Origin: Actinomycetes bacterium
Lineage (GTDB): Bacteria > Actinomycetota > Acidimicrobiia > Acidimicrobiales > Bog-793
Reading direction: 5' to 3'
Length of the DNA: 64,000 nt
NCBI GenBank assembly: GCA_021829645.1
Contig: JAKBPI010000002.1
Location: 19,568 to 83,567, forward strand
Position numbers and translations under genes: made by a program. Positions 35,642 through 44,368 of the stretch are shown in pieces; the first letter of the stretch is position 1, and each line of letters starts with the position of its first letter. The notes below the pieces were generated by a model, which was given only the letters and a program-made list of their open reading frames with translations, was not told the DNA's origin and searched no databases.

Positions 35642-36782
35642 AAATGCACGCAGGATTGAATATCAGGTGTTCTTGTCGTGTAAGTTGACTGTGGTCTCGG
35701 GTGTCAGTATGACATATTAGGAAAGACTTATTGGCGATATTTATTATAAACGTGCCAAATTATTACTATAAAGTGTAATTATATTAAAAAGCATGCTAAG
35801 AGGTTTAGTAAATCTCGAGCTGTTCACTGCCCCGGTTGAGGGAACTAAGCACAGTAAAAGTTATACAGATACTGATTAAGCATTTATTACAAGAGACAGT
35901 CATGCGTAATCGATTGTTTAAGCATAAACATACTCAATCCGCCTCCGGTATCTAATACAAACGAGACTAAGTTGTCTGTGCCCATAAAATAACCACGATG
36001 AGATATGGCATCAAATACGACACATATCACGTATCGCTGGTGGTGCAAACCCGGAGAAATGTCCGGTGCTAAATCATCATACTCCCAGAGTAGCGGGATT
36101 TACGGGTCAAAAAATCAGTCCGGCAATTGGTAAAAGACCTCAAGTGTCAACAGAGACTCTTTCTTGTCCGGCTGTATGCTGTACTGCCTTAGCAAAAGAG
36201 GATATCGTAACAAGGATGTCTTTTTCGCGACTTTTAGTGCACTGCAAAAGCTTTAACCACACGGCTTTGTATGTGCCATACGGCTTTGAACTGAAAGGCT
36301 ATGGCCCCTTACGGCTATATATGCGCATAAACTTTGTGATTAGAGGACCGGTCTCTTTGACGCTTATGCTTCTGTGGCAAAGGCTCCGGACTTGCCTGGA
36401 ATCAACTCATCTACGCCAGGTTGTGACTTTTCAAGTGATATTACGATCATTACGACAGTCCGCAGATTCTGAATTCGAATACGTACACCTCTAATTGCCC
36501 ATTAAAAAAGTGTGCTTTCTGAGTCGGAAGTTTCTCTTTGTGCACCTGGTATTTCCTAATCCGGTTGAATAAATTTTTATCAGACATGCTCGGGTTTGTT
36601 GGCGATTGGTTTTACCGAATCCAGGAAGCAACGGTTATTCATTTGAGAACATTTACAGAGTTGATGTCTTTGTCAAATTTTCGTCTGCTCTTATCTTCTA
36701 ACGCCGTTCTCATTCGACTGTTCGTTGTGATAATCCTGATAATAAGTAACCTGTCCAAATTTATGGAATGCTCAAAAAGTCC
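35642..36782. other. Gene-poor decayed region
   Basis: About 1.1 kb with no intact gene I can support. It is AT-rich and includes one recognisable remnant of a DUF998 gene (36298-36390). The remaining bases show short open frames on both strands without family resemblance. No transposase, terminal inverted repeats or integrase was seen, although the region sits among duplicated and broken genes. Confidence 0.5.
36298..36390 (+). pseudogene. Remnant of a DUF998 gene
   Basis: This stretch closely matches, at DNA level, the part of DUF998 copy A at about 35082-35172 (protein segment GPYGYIMRINFVIRG). It contains a run of about 29 identical bases around MRINFVIRG. One T is missing just before the ATG of that segment, which breaks the frame, and similarity fades on both sides. 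It is a fragment left from a third copy. Confidence 0.75.
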
Positions 36783-37250
36783 TTATACAATCTTAGCCAT
36801 GGGCCTTTCGTCCGTATCTAAAAACGTCTTTTCTATGCTTTCAGATTTATTTGTGACTACGTGAGTTTCCTCTGCCAATATGTGGGCTATGACATGTTTT
36901 GCCGAATACTCGCGTCCGTATTTGGCTACGATATCTTTTAAGAAAGACAGATCTTTCCCAATAGTGACAACAGGTTCTTCGTCTTCTCCGTCTCTTCTTC
37001 TTTGTCCCCAGCCCACAGTGGCAAGCAGACCGTTGCAGAGACAAATTTTGTTTTCTGTGTCTGAGTACTTTCCGCCTTTTGTCGTGTACTCGTCAACCGG
37101 TTCGGCAGGGCACCGATAGCGGATTTTCCTTTTTTTATCAAGAAAAGGCGTTCGCAAGTATCCTACGTCACAGATGCGCCCTCTTCTTTCGTATGTAGAA
37201 GTGCTGCCAAGAGTTCCGGGCAATTGGGCTACTTTGATGGGAAAACCGGT
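36783..37250 (-). pseudogene. C-terminal fragment of a nitronate monooxygenase-like gene
   Basis: Encodes about 155 residues matching the C-terminal end of the intact protein at 42538-44091, from TGFPIKVAQLP through RICDVGYLRTPFLDKK, CLCNGLLATVGWGQRRR and TIGKDLSFLKDIVAKYG to the natural stop. The FMN-binding barrel is missing, so it cannot be functional as such. The upstream edge at about 37250 abuts, back to back, the truncated second padR. The junction shows a short repeated ccggt, suggesting a deletion or recombination point. Confidence 0.85.
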
Positions 37251-37641
37251 GGAAGCCGGTTTTGTGCTGAGAGAAGTGGTGCCACAAGAAAAAAAGCCCG
37301 ACAGGCACCGCTATGCCATCACTATTTGGGGTGAAGAGGCCCTGCATGGAATGTTGACAAACGTGGCACCCGCATTATTAGCTCGCGACAGGGAATTGTA
37401 TGTTCGAACAGCGTGCTTTGCTTTGCTGTCTTCAGAAGAGCGGATAGCTATTTTGGAGATGAGAAAGCATGCTTTGCGGCAAAGAAAAGAGCGAGTGGCT
37501 TCGTGGTCGGCAAAGGGTTGGGTTGCCAAGACTGCCCAATTGCGAGATCGATTGTTTTCAGTCGAACTGGAAGCCATAGAAGAGTGGATTACAGAAGAAG
37601 CATCGAATCTAAAAGGAGAGACCAATGAAAAGCACGACTGA
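37249..37641 (+). pseudogene. 5'-truncated padR paralogue
   Basis: About 130 codons homologous to residues 47-176 of the PadR at 34420, beginning at VEAGFVLREVVPQEKKPDR and ending at the natural stop. The first helices of the winged-helix domain, including most of the recognition helix, are lost and replaced by antisense nitronate monooxygenase sequence. An in-frame ATG at 37174 would give a chimeric N terminus without DNA-binding potential. The stop overlaps the intact DUF998 copy B by 17 bp, the same arrangement as in the intact pair. Confidence 0.82.
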
Positions 37642-38296
37642 CCTTACTGAAAAGACGTCTATGGTGAGTGCTGTAGTGATGATCGGTATCGTCGTCTATA
37701 TTTTTTTAGATATCGTTGCCCAGATGCTTCCTCCTCACTACAGTCCCATACATCAAGCTGAAAGCGATTTAGCCGTCGGTCCTTACGGCTACATTATGCG
37801 AATAAATTTTTTTATAAGAGGACTCATCTCTTTGGTACTGATCTGGGCTGTGTCAAAGACCAGTACCAAAGATAAGGCTAAGTGGGGGCTGGGTTTTTTT
37901 AGCGTCTGGGCGATTACCTCTTGGCTGCTTGCTTTTTTTAATACAGATATTTTAGATGACCCCAAACTGTATCCGGTGTTGCATCATACGTGGCACGGTG
38001 AAGCACATATTGTGTTGGCCATATTAGGCTTTATTGCGGCTCCTATCGGTGCTACTTTAGTGGCTCTGGCTTTTTTGCGGTCGGAAGAATTCCAGAGATC
38101 AGGGAGAGTATCTATGGTGCTGGCAGGAATTAGTATCATAGCTTTGCTGGCTATGAAGCAGATTTCGAGAATCCACTCAGCTGGAGGCCTAGGTGAGCGT
38201 ATTTTTCTTGTGAGTGTACTGGTTTGGATGTTTCACACGGCCTTTGTCGTCTTGAACTCATCGAAGAGACAGGATTTTGTAAAATGTGAAAAATGA
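37625..38296 (+). CDS. DUF998 membrane protein, copy B
   Basis: Intact paralogue of copy A, 223 aa, with the same helix pattern and the shared motif HYSPIHQAESDLAVGPYGYI and IHSAGGLGERIFLVSV. The ATG follows aaaggag. Its original regulator is truncated and its promoter lost, so expression is uncertain. Copies A and B are alike over nearly the whole length, pointing to local duplication. Confidence 0.8.
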   Translation: MKSTTDLTEKTSMVSAVVMIGIVVYIFLDIVAQMLPPHYSPIHQAESDLAVGPYGYIMRINFFIRGLISLVLIWAVSKTSTKDKAKWGLGFFSVWAITSWLLAFFNTDILDDPKLYPVLHHTWHGEAHIVLAILGFIAAPIGATLVALAFLRSEEFQRSGRVSMVLAGISIIALLAMKQISRIHSAGGLGERIFLVSVLVWMFHTAFVVLNSSKRQDFVKCEK

Positions 38297-38493
38297 GACG
38301 CCGTAAGGTAGTCTAGAAAAGACATTCTTACAGGATCATAGATGATTCCCAGGGAGGTTCATTTCTGGTTGGTGAAGATATCTTTGACTTTATGAGCGTA
38401 AGCTAACGACACGATATTTTGGCACCTGCAATTTTTTCGTGCTCTATAATGAAATATCGAATGTCTCCAGATTGAGAAGTCTTGGAATGTGAA

Positions 38494-39195
38494 ATGGATC
38501 ATATGAATTGCCCTAATCATCTAGATGGTACCTACGAACCGCCTACTCTGACAGTCGATAGTGTCATTTTCCAACTTATAAGTAATGAACTATCAGTACT
38601 TCTCATAAAGCGCACCACTGAGCCATTCAGAGGTAAATGGGCTTTACCAGGCGGCTATAACGCAGCCGGTGAGACGACACGTAAGGCAATGGCTAGAATT
38701 TTGGAAGCTAAGTGTGGAGTGAGCATGAAAGATATTTTGCTGATTGAGCAACTCTACACTTTTGATACCGTTGCCCGTGATCCCAGAGGTCATGCCGTAA
38801 GCGTAACGTATATGGGCTTGGCCAGAGATCTCACATTGAAAACTACTGCTACAACTGAAAATCCACAATTGTTTTCTGTCAATAATTTACCCAAATTGGC
38901 CTATGATCATGCTGATATTGTCAGATATGCACATCAACGTCTAAGTTCAAAAATTACATACACAAACGCTATTTTCGCACTGCTGCCTGAGTACTTTACG
39001 CTTACTCAGCTGCAGACAGCCTATGAAGCTATTTTGGAGCGTAAACTTGACAAGCGCAACTTTCGTAAGAAGTTCTTGTCTTTGGATTTGATTCAAGCAT
39101 CCGATCAATATTATAAAGATGGAGCACAAAGGCCAGCTTTGCTCTATCGATTTTCACAGCAAAAGCTCCATACACCGATGCAGGGATTTGGCTGA
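38494..39195 (+). CDS. nrtR: NrtR-type Nudix-related transcriptional regulator
   Basis: Protein of 233 aa (TTG 38482 or ATG 38503 are other possible starts). An N-terminal Nudix-like domain (about 15-140) carries RGKWALPGGYNAAGE and RKAMARILEAKCGV; the catalytic REUXEE is degenerate (RILEAK), so it should bind but not cleave its ligand. A C-terminal winged helix (about 155-225) contains FTLTQLQTAYEAIL and DKRNFRKKFLSL. This is the NrtR design: a repressor of NAD metabolism that senses ADP-ribose. It sits next to pncA and pncB, the usual target genes, with two palindromes between. Confidence 0.88.
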   Translation: MDHMNCPNHLDGTYEPPTLTVDSVIFQLISNELSVLLIKRTTEPFRGKWALPGGYNAAGETTRKAMARILEAKCGVSMKDILLIEQLYTFDTVARDPRGHAVSVTYMGLARDLTLKTTATTENPQLFSVNNLPKLAYDHADIVRYAHQRLSSKITYTNAIFALLPEYFTLTQLQTAYEAILERKLDKRNFRKKFLSLDLIQASDQYYKDGAQRPALLYRFSQQKLHTPMQGFG

Positions 39196-39220
39196 TAAGT
39201 AATTTTGTAAAGATGCTCAT

Positions 39221-39243
39221 ATTAGTGTTGATATTACAATAAT
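39221..39243. promoter_or_regulatory. Candidate NrtR operator, distal copy
   Basis: Imperfect palindrome ATTAGTGT-N7-ACAATAAT, 23 bp, in the nrtR-pncA gap. Its half sites are identical to those of the copy at 39258-39280; only the 7-base spacer differs. Centre-to-centre distance is 37 bp. The NrtR assignment is inferred from the neighbouring genes. Confidence 0.65.
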
Positions 39244-39257
39244 ATTCGGGTATATTA

Positions 39258-39280
39258 ATTAGTGTATTATATACAATAAT
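39258..39280. promoter_or_regulatory. Candidate NrtR operator, proximal copy
   Basis: Second 23-bp imperfect palindrome ATTAGTGT-N7-ACAATAAT, 14 bp before the pncA start region with its gggag site. The AT-rich spacer (ATTATAT) could also contain the -10 element, so repressor binding would block transcription of pncA-pncB. Confidence 0.65.
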
Positions 39281-39294
39281 TAAGGGAGTCTACC

Positions 39295-39945
39295 ATGGAG
39301 AGACCAGCACTTGGAATCATAGATGCTCAAAGAGGCTTTATGCCGGCAAGAGAGGGAGAAAGATTGGGGGTCAAAGGGTTTGGAGAACTCCCGGTCAATG
39401 ACAGTGAGTCAATAGTGGCAGGTGTCAATCAACTGCTTACCAGTTATGCTATACGCTCACATGTAACGTTTACAACTCAAGATTGGCATCCGGTCAATAC
39501 CGCGCATTTTAGTTCTAATCCTAATTTCACAACCACTTGGCCGCTCCATTGTGTGGCTGGTACGCCAGGAGCAGAACTTCATCCAGAGATTACAGTTCCA
39601 AGCTTTGCAATACAATTCAAAAAAGGGATGGAGCCGCTGATAAATGGGGAAGACGATATAAGCTATAGCGGTTACAACTCTTTTAGCGGAGACGGCCAAT
39701 CTCTTGGAGAGTTTCTGACAGAAAAACAGGTTACAGCGGTTGTTTTAGGTGGACTTGCTTTAGATTATTGTGTCGGTAAAACAGCTCTGGATCTAAGAGC
39801 AAAACTTGATTTAGACGTAATTGTCGCTATCGATGCCACTGGCGGGATTGCAGACGAATCAGTCCACGCGATGCTTGACAAATTTGTCAAATATGGCATC
39901 CGAACCATGACCGTGGATCAAGTTTTGGCATGGCTCGAGGATTAG
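39295..39945 (+). CDS. pncA: Nicotinamidase
   Basis: Isochorismatase-fold amidase of 216 aa that converts nicotinamide to nicotinate in NAD salvage. The catalytic triad is visible as Asp10 (GIIDAQRGF), Lys110 (QFKKG) and Cys159 (LALDYCVG), with metal ligands Asp63, His65 and His71 in QDWHPVNTAHF. The ATG at 39295 follows gggag. It lies 12 bp before pncB, which uses its product, so the two form an operon probably repressed by NrtR. Confidence 0.95.
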   Translation: MERPALGIIDAQRGFMPAREGERLGVKGFGELPVNDSESIVAGVNQLLTSYAIRSHVTFTTQDWHPVNTAHFSSNPNFTTTWPLHCVAGTPGAELHPEITVPSFAIQFKKGMEPLINGEDDISYSGYNSFSGDGQSLGEFLTEKQVTAVVLGGLALDYCVGKTALDLRAKLDLDVIVAIDATGGIADESVHAMLDKFVKYGIRTMTVDQVLAWLED

Positions 39946-39957
39946 AAGGAAAACCTG

Positions 39958-41256
39958 ATGGATGGCTTGGGGTATCAAAAAATGTTCAATGAGAAAAAAA
40001 TACAGAATCTTACTGATAAAGATTTGCCTATCGATGGCGGTGGAATCAGCACGGGCCTAGATTACTATAAGCCAACCATGAGTCAATTGGCTTACGAAAA
40101 AGAGCCGGACGTACATGTAACGTTTACATTTCACAACAGGGGCGAGCAGCGCTTACTGGATTACGTTGACATAGAAATTCTGAGGCAGCACTTTGCCAAT
40201 TTGCAAACCAAGGGATGGACACCAGGAGAACTGAGATATTTAGCTAGCATCAAAATGACGGATGGGCAAACAGTTTTTCAACCTGCATATATCGATTATT
40301 TACAAACGCACGAGTTACCTATAGTCGAGGTAAGATATGACGAGAAAATCGATGATCTGGCAATTGTGGTAACCGGTCCGTGGGCAATTTCCACTTTTTG
40401 GGAAACTATTGTAATGAGCGTTGTGAATGAAGTTTACTTTGAAGGCTATGTTAGAAAGCGTGGGCTCAACCTCCTGAGAGTCTACGATGAAGGCAATCAA
40501 AGGTTGAGTGAAAAGATTGCCGTTCTAAAAGCAAATCCTGATATCAAATTGGCTGAATTTGGCACAAGACGACACTTCTCTTTTCTTTGGCAAAAGCATG
40601 TGCTGGAACGTTTATTGGGAGAATGCCCGGAGAATGTTGTCGGAACTTCTAACGTGGCTTTGGCTGCCAGCTTGGGAATCAAACCCATTGGGACATTCGC
40701 ACATGAGATGCCCATGGTCTATGCTGCACTGGCGGATGCACGTGGCGAAGATATCAGGGCATCGCATCGCTTTTTTTTGCAGGATTGGTTTTCGCTCTAT
40801 GGTGAAGACCATTCCATTGCCTTAACGGATACTTTCAGAACAGATTTTTTCTTTTCTGACTTGACTCTAGAACAAGCCATGGCGTGGCGAGGTGTGAGGC
40901 AAGATTCCGGGGACCCTTTCCGCTTTGGTGAACGGCTGATACAGTTTTATAAAGACGGAAATATAGACCCCCAAACAAAAACGGTCATTTTTAGCGATGG
41001 ACTTGATATCGAAACAATTGTTGCTTTGTCAGAGCATTTTTTAGGCAGAATCAATGTCTTATTCGGCTGGGGTACGACGCTTACAAATGATCTGGGTATT
41101 AGAGCATTGAACGTGGTGATGAAAGCCACGCATGTCAAGATATCTGGCAGCAACTTAGAGGCTGATACGGTAAAACTAAGCGACACTAGAGGTAAACATA
41201 CAGGACCAATCAGCCTTGTCAAAGAGTACGAAGAACGTCATTTTGCAGTTGGCTAA
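39958..41256 (+). CDS. pncB: Nicotinate phosphoribosyltransferase
   Basis: NAPRTase of 432 aa that makes nicotinate mononucleotide from nicotinate and PRPP. Recognisable parts are LDYYKPTMSQLAYE near 38, FTFHNRGEQRLLDYV, the phosphohistidine-site region GTFAHEMPMVYAAL, RGVRQDSGDPFRFGE and IFSDGLDIETI. Length and motifs fit the PncB family of about 400-440 aa. It is directly downstream of pncA. Confidence 0.95.
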   Translation: MDGLGYQKMFNEKKIQNLTDKDLPIDGGGISTGLDYYKPTMSQLAYEKEPDVHVTFTFHNRGEQRLLDYVDIEILRQHFANLQTKGWTPGELRYLASIKMTDGQTVFQPAYIDYLQTHELPIVEVRYDEKIDDLAIVVTGPWAISTFWETIVMSVVNEVYFEGYVRKRGLNLLRVYDEGNQRLSEKIAVLKANPDIKLAEFGTRRHFSFLWQKHVLERLLGECPENVVGTSNVALAASLGIKPIGTFAHEMPMVYAALADARGEDIRASHRFFLQDWFSLYGEDHSIALTDTFRTDFFFSDLTLEQAMAWRGVRQDSGDPFRFGERLIQFYKDGNIDPQTKTVIFSDGLDIETIVALSEHFLGRINVLFGWGTTLTNDLGIRALNVVMKATHVKISGSNLEADTVKLSDTRGKHTGPISLVKEYEERHFAVG

Positions 41257-41439
41257 CAAGAGGTAAAAAAGTTTAAGAATGTACAACAGTTTGATAACTA
41301 ATAAAATACTGTTCTATCTCGATAGCGGTATTTAAGATTAGTTTTCTTGGTGTTATGCTCTTTGCATGACAGATTTTTATTTTCTAAGTTTGCAAAATAC
41401 TTACATAAATAGTGTTAAATCAGTGACTGATTTACTTAC

Positions 41440-42291
41440 TTAAAAGAGTTGTTGGAATTGGAAACGTAAACCAAAGAGAGTCTCTTTGCCTTGAGACATA
41501 GTGTCAATCATTTGATTAATTTCAAACTGCAAAAAAGCGGGAGCTCGAGAAAGATAAAAACCAGCGTGACTGATTTTATATCTATCATCGTAATCAAGAA
41601 TTGCGTATCCAACGAGTTGATAGAGCATGTCGCGTTTCAAGGAAGGTTCCTTGACAGTCTTAAAATCTATCAACCAATTATCAATGATAATGTCGGCATC
41701 AGCACCGCCAACGTCATTGCTGCCTTTAAATGATGGGTTTGGAATAATGTTTTTGTCTCTATGTGGCGTAAAGGAAGTAATTGCTGCTTTTGTCAAGGAG
41801 AGTAAATCTTTTACAGCCTCATCGGGAACAAGGTTGAGGTGTTCTTCAACAGATGCACCACATGGCAAATTGAGCAGTGGACTTGTAGGGTTTTGAGCAC
41901 GAAAAAGGCTTTCATACATTGCTAGGCAATAACAATACTTAGCAAAAATCTGTTCGGTTGCATCATCTATAGTTTGTCCAACCGGTTTTACTTGTGCCAA
42001 GAATGAAGTTAAGCCTTGCGAAAAATTATACCAGGCAGGTGCCATTTGGGATATCCTAGTTGCGCCACGTGCAGCTACCAATGACTCCACTGGGGTGTTG
42101 ATAAGGAAGTAACGTATTCTGTAATCAATGGCAGCTCCGACAAGACTCCATGCGACTGGATGCTCAGGATAAATATTGACAGCGAAAGTTTTACGCCAAG
42201 CGTCCTGAAAAGGTTTTGTTATTGGCAGCTTATTTTCAAAAAATTCACGTACCGAGTTATCTCGCTTGGATAGTAGCGATGTAAGCGACAA
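41440..42291 (-). CDS. Putative PD-(D/E)XK nuclease-fold protein (RecB/Cas4-like)
   Basis: Uncharacterised protein of 283 aa. The C-terminal part has the restriction-endonuclease-like pattern GGADADIIIDNWLIDFKT (Asp200, Asp209, Lys211) followed by YQLVGYAIL (Gln225), the spacing found in RecB/Cas4-type nucleases. The N-terminal 180 residues are mainly helical with no domain I recognise. No helicase, methylase or CRISPR gene is next to it; it stands alone between pncB and the nitronate monooxygenase. It could be an orphan defence or repair nuclease. Confidence 0.6.
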   Translation of the reverse strand: MSLTSLLSKRDNSVREFFENKLPITKPFQDAWRKTFAVNIYPEHPVAWSLVGAAIDYRIRYFLINTPVESLVAARGATRISQMAPAWYNFSQGLTSFLAQVKPVGQTIDDATEQIFAKYCYCLAMYESLFRAQNPTSPLLNLPCGASVEEHLNLVPDEAVKDLLSLTKAAITSFTPHRDKNIIPNPSFKGSNDVGGADADIIIDNWLIDFKTVKEPSLKRDMLYQLVGYAILDYDDRYKISHAGFYLSRAPAFLQFEINQMIDTMSQGKETLFGLRFQFQQLF

Positions 42292-42537
42292 CGGGACTCC
42301 TTATGGGTAATGCTTTATGCTCCATTTTGGACTACTCCAATTATGGCTAAGCATCCTTGGCGTAGAAAATCATTCTAAAGTTATTTTTAGGGAAGCGCTA
42401 TTGGTTAATAGAAGTACCAACAAATAGATATTTTGTGCCATACATAAAATTTAATTTTATGTATAAGTTAATCTGTTTACGCTATTTTAGGTAATTAATT
42501 GAGGTTGCAAATACCATTGATAGAAAAGTTTTTATCC

Positions 42538-44091
42538 TTATATAATATTGGCCATGGCTGGTTTACTTATGCCCAAAAATGTCTTTGAAATATCTTCAGA
42601 TTTACTTGCTGTCACGTGACTCTCTTTTGCCAATAGATACGCTACGACATCTTTAGCAGAGTACTCTTGGCCGTATTTAGCTACGATATCTTTTAGGAAA
42701 GATAAATCTTTTCCGATTGTTACAACCGGCTCTTCATTTCCCTCGTTTCTCCTTCTTTGTCCCCAACCTACGGTGGCAAGCAAGCCGTTACAAAGGCAAA
42801 CTTTATTTTTGGTCTCGGTATCCTTTCCGCCTTTTTCTGTATAATCTTCAACCGGCTCGGCTGGACACCTATAACGGATTTTTCCTTTTTTATCAAGAAA
42901 AGGTGTTCTCAAGTATCCTACGTCGCAGATACGTTCCCTTTTTGCGTATACTATTTTGTCTCCAAGTGTTTCTGGCAATTGAGCTACTTTGATGGGAAAT
43001 CCAGTCGGGGAAGCCTCCGGATCAGCCAGCACTTCCAGATTGCCGGAAAGATATCCGCTGATAATACCTTTTTTGATCTCTGGCATAATTTCTGATTCTC
43101 TACAGAGCGCAAATGCTGAGCCTACTTGGATCCCAGAGGCACCCTGTGCCAGAGCATCCTGAAGGCTTTCATGGCTTGCGCATCCTCCAGCCAGCCAGAA
43201 AGGTAGCCCAATGTCTTTTAGCGAGGCGACATCGGTGTCGTCCCTAGCGCCATAGATGGGTTCTCCGTTGTCGTCTAGGTTCATTCTTCCTCTTGGCCTG
43301 GCGCTATGACCACCGGCGACATGACTTTCTACTACAAAACCGTCCGGACGTGTCAGAGGGTTTCTTGAAAGAAAACCCGCTAGCGAATTGGAGGAGATGA
43401 TGGCCAAGAATTTTGGTCTCTTGAGTTTTGGATTTGCTCCAAAGGACAGACCAGGATCTAAAAATACTCTCGACTTATGAATCTCGTCGGATTCTCCCGC
43501 TGGAGCCTGCTCGTTATCTGACATAGACGCTATGCCTACGGGAATCTTTCCCGTTTTACCATCTGAAAAGTCTCTTATCAGCTGAGGTATTTCACTTGGT
43601 ATACCAGCACCCATGAGGATAAAATCTACTCCGGCAAGCATGGCTCCGTAAACAGCGGCCGGGGTGGTCATCTGGAGTTTTTCTAAGTAGTTTATTCCTA
43701 TTAAGCCATCATGACCGTGTCTGGCCAACGTGACTTCGACAAAATTGGCAAGTACCGTAAACTCGGTACGTAAAGGGTCGCAGTCCAAACTGGGGCGCGG
43801 TACTAAGCGGTAAGGGGCGTTGTTACTCAGACCCGTTGCCTTATAGTATTTCTTAAGGGCACGTTTGACGACCTGCTGATAAGGAAATTTTTCCAAAGCA
43901 AACCTGAGAGTTTTATCCGGGTCTCCCGCCTGCAACCTCCTGGCCAAGAGGGAGTCAACCCCTACACCGGAAACGACTCCGAGTTGTCCCAGTCCGGAGA
44001 CTTCGCTGGCTAACCGCCAGCCGGACACACCTATTCCCATGCCTCCCTGTATGATCTGGGGAAGCTTTGCCTTTTTGTTCTCAGAATCCAT
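42538..44091 (-). CDS. Nitronate monooxygenase-like FMN enzyme
   Basis: TIM-barrel flavoenzyme of 517 aa in the nitronate monooxygenase/2-nitropropane dioxygenase family. Visible are IIQGGMGIGVSGWRLA near 13-28, ESHVAGGHSARPRG with the likely catalytic His, WLAGGCASHESL and GIQVGSAFALCRES (phosphate binding). A C-terminal extension with YRCPAEPVEDY and CLCNGLLATVG is found in long family members of actinobacteria. It is longer than typical NMOs of about 350 aa. A second, truncated copy of its last 155 codons lies at 36783-37250. Substrate unknown. Confidence 0.85.
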   Translation of the reverse strand: MDSENKKAKLPQIIQGGMGIGVSGWRLASEVSGLGQLGVVSGVGVDSLLARRLQAGDPDKTLRFALEKFPYQQVVKRALKKYYKATGLSNNAPYRLVPRPSLDCDPLRTEFTVLANFVEVTLARHGHDGLIGINYLEKLQMTTPAAVYGAMLAGVDFILMGAGIPSEIPQLIRDFSDGKTGKIPVGIASMSDNEQAPAGESDEIHKSRVFLDPGLSFGANPKLKRPKFLAIISSNSLAGFLSRNPLTRPDGFVVESHVAGGHSARPRGRMNLDDNGEPIYGARDDTDVASLKDIGLPFWLAGGCASHESLQDALAQGASGIQVGSAFALCRESEIMPEIKKGIISGYLSGNLEVLADPEASPTGFPIKVAQLPETLGDKIVYAKRERICDVGYLRTPFLDKKGKIRYRCPAEPVEDYTEKGGKDTETKNKVCLCNGLLATVGWGQRRRNEGNEEPVVTIGKDLSFLKDIVAKYGQEYSAKDVVAYLLAKESHVTASKSEDISKTFLGISKPAMANII

Positions 44092-44368
44092 TTTTTCTCC
44101 TCGCAGTTGCTTGTACCGGAGTGTCTGTTTTCACTCCTCCGCCTCTTTCGTGGCATATATTACTATATCTACTAACTATACATTTATTTATAAACTTAAT
44201 GTATGCGTAAAGTATAACTTCTCTGCCCGGCTTTTCTGCCGGCAGAAGATGAGAGATTGATGCAGTTATAGTATTTTTATACTTAGTGTGTTATAACATA
44301 GGCAATCTACTGTTTCAATTCGAGAAATATCCATCTTGATCCAAACTCTGTTTTGCTAAGATGACTAC

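Noticed and set aside
36066-36494. Open frame of 142 codons in the decayed region
   Set aside because: Only a short DUF998-like piece (MRINFVIRG) is recognisable and it is frameshifted, so I list that part as a remnant and not a gene.
36538-36864. Open frame of 108 codons
   Set aside because: The end overlaps the antisense nitronate monooxygenase fragment, and no family resemblance or ribosome site is seen; I also looked for transposase remains on the other strand and found none I could support.
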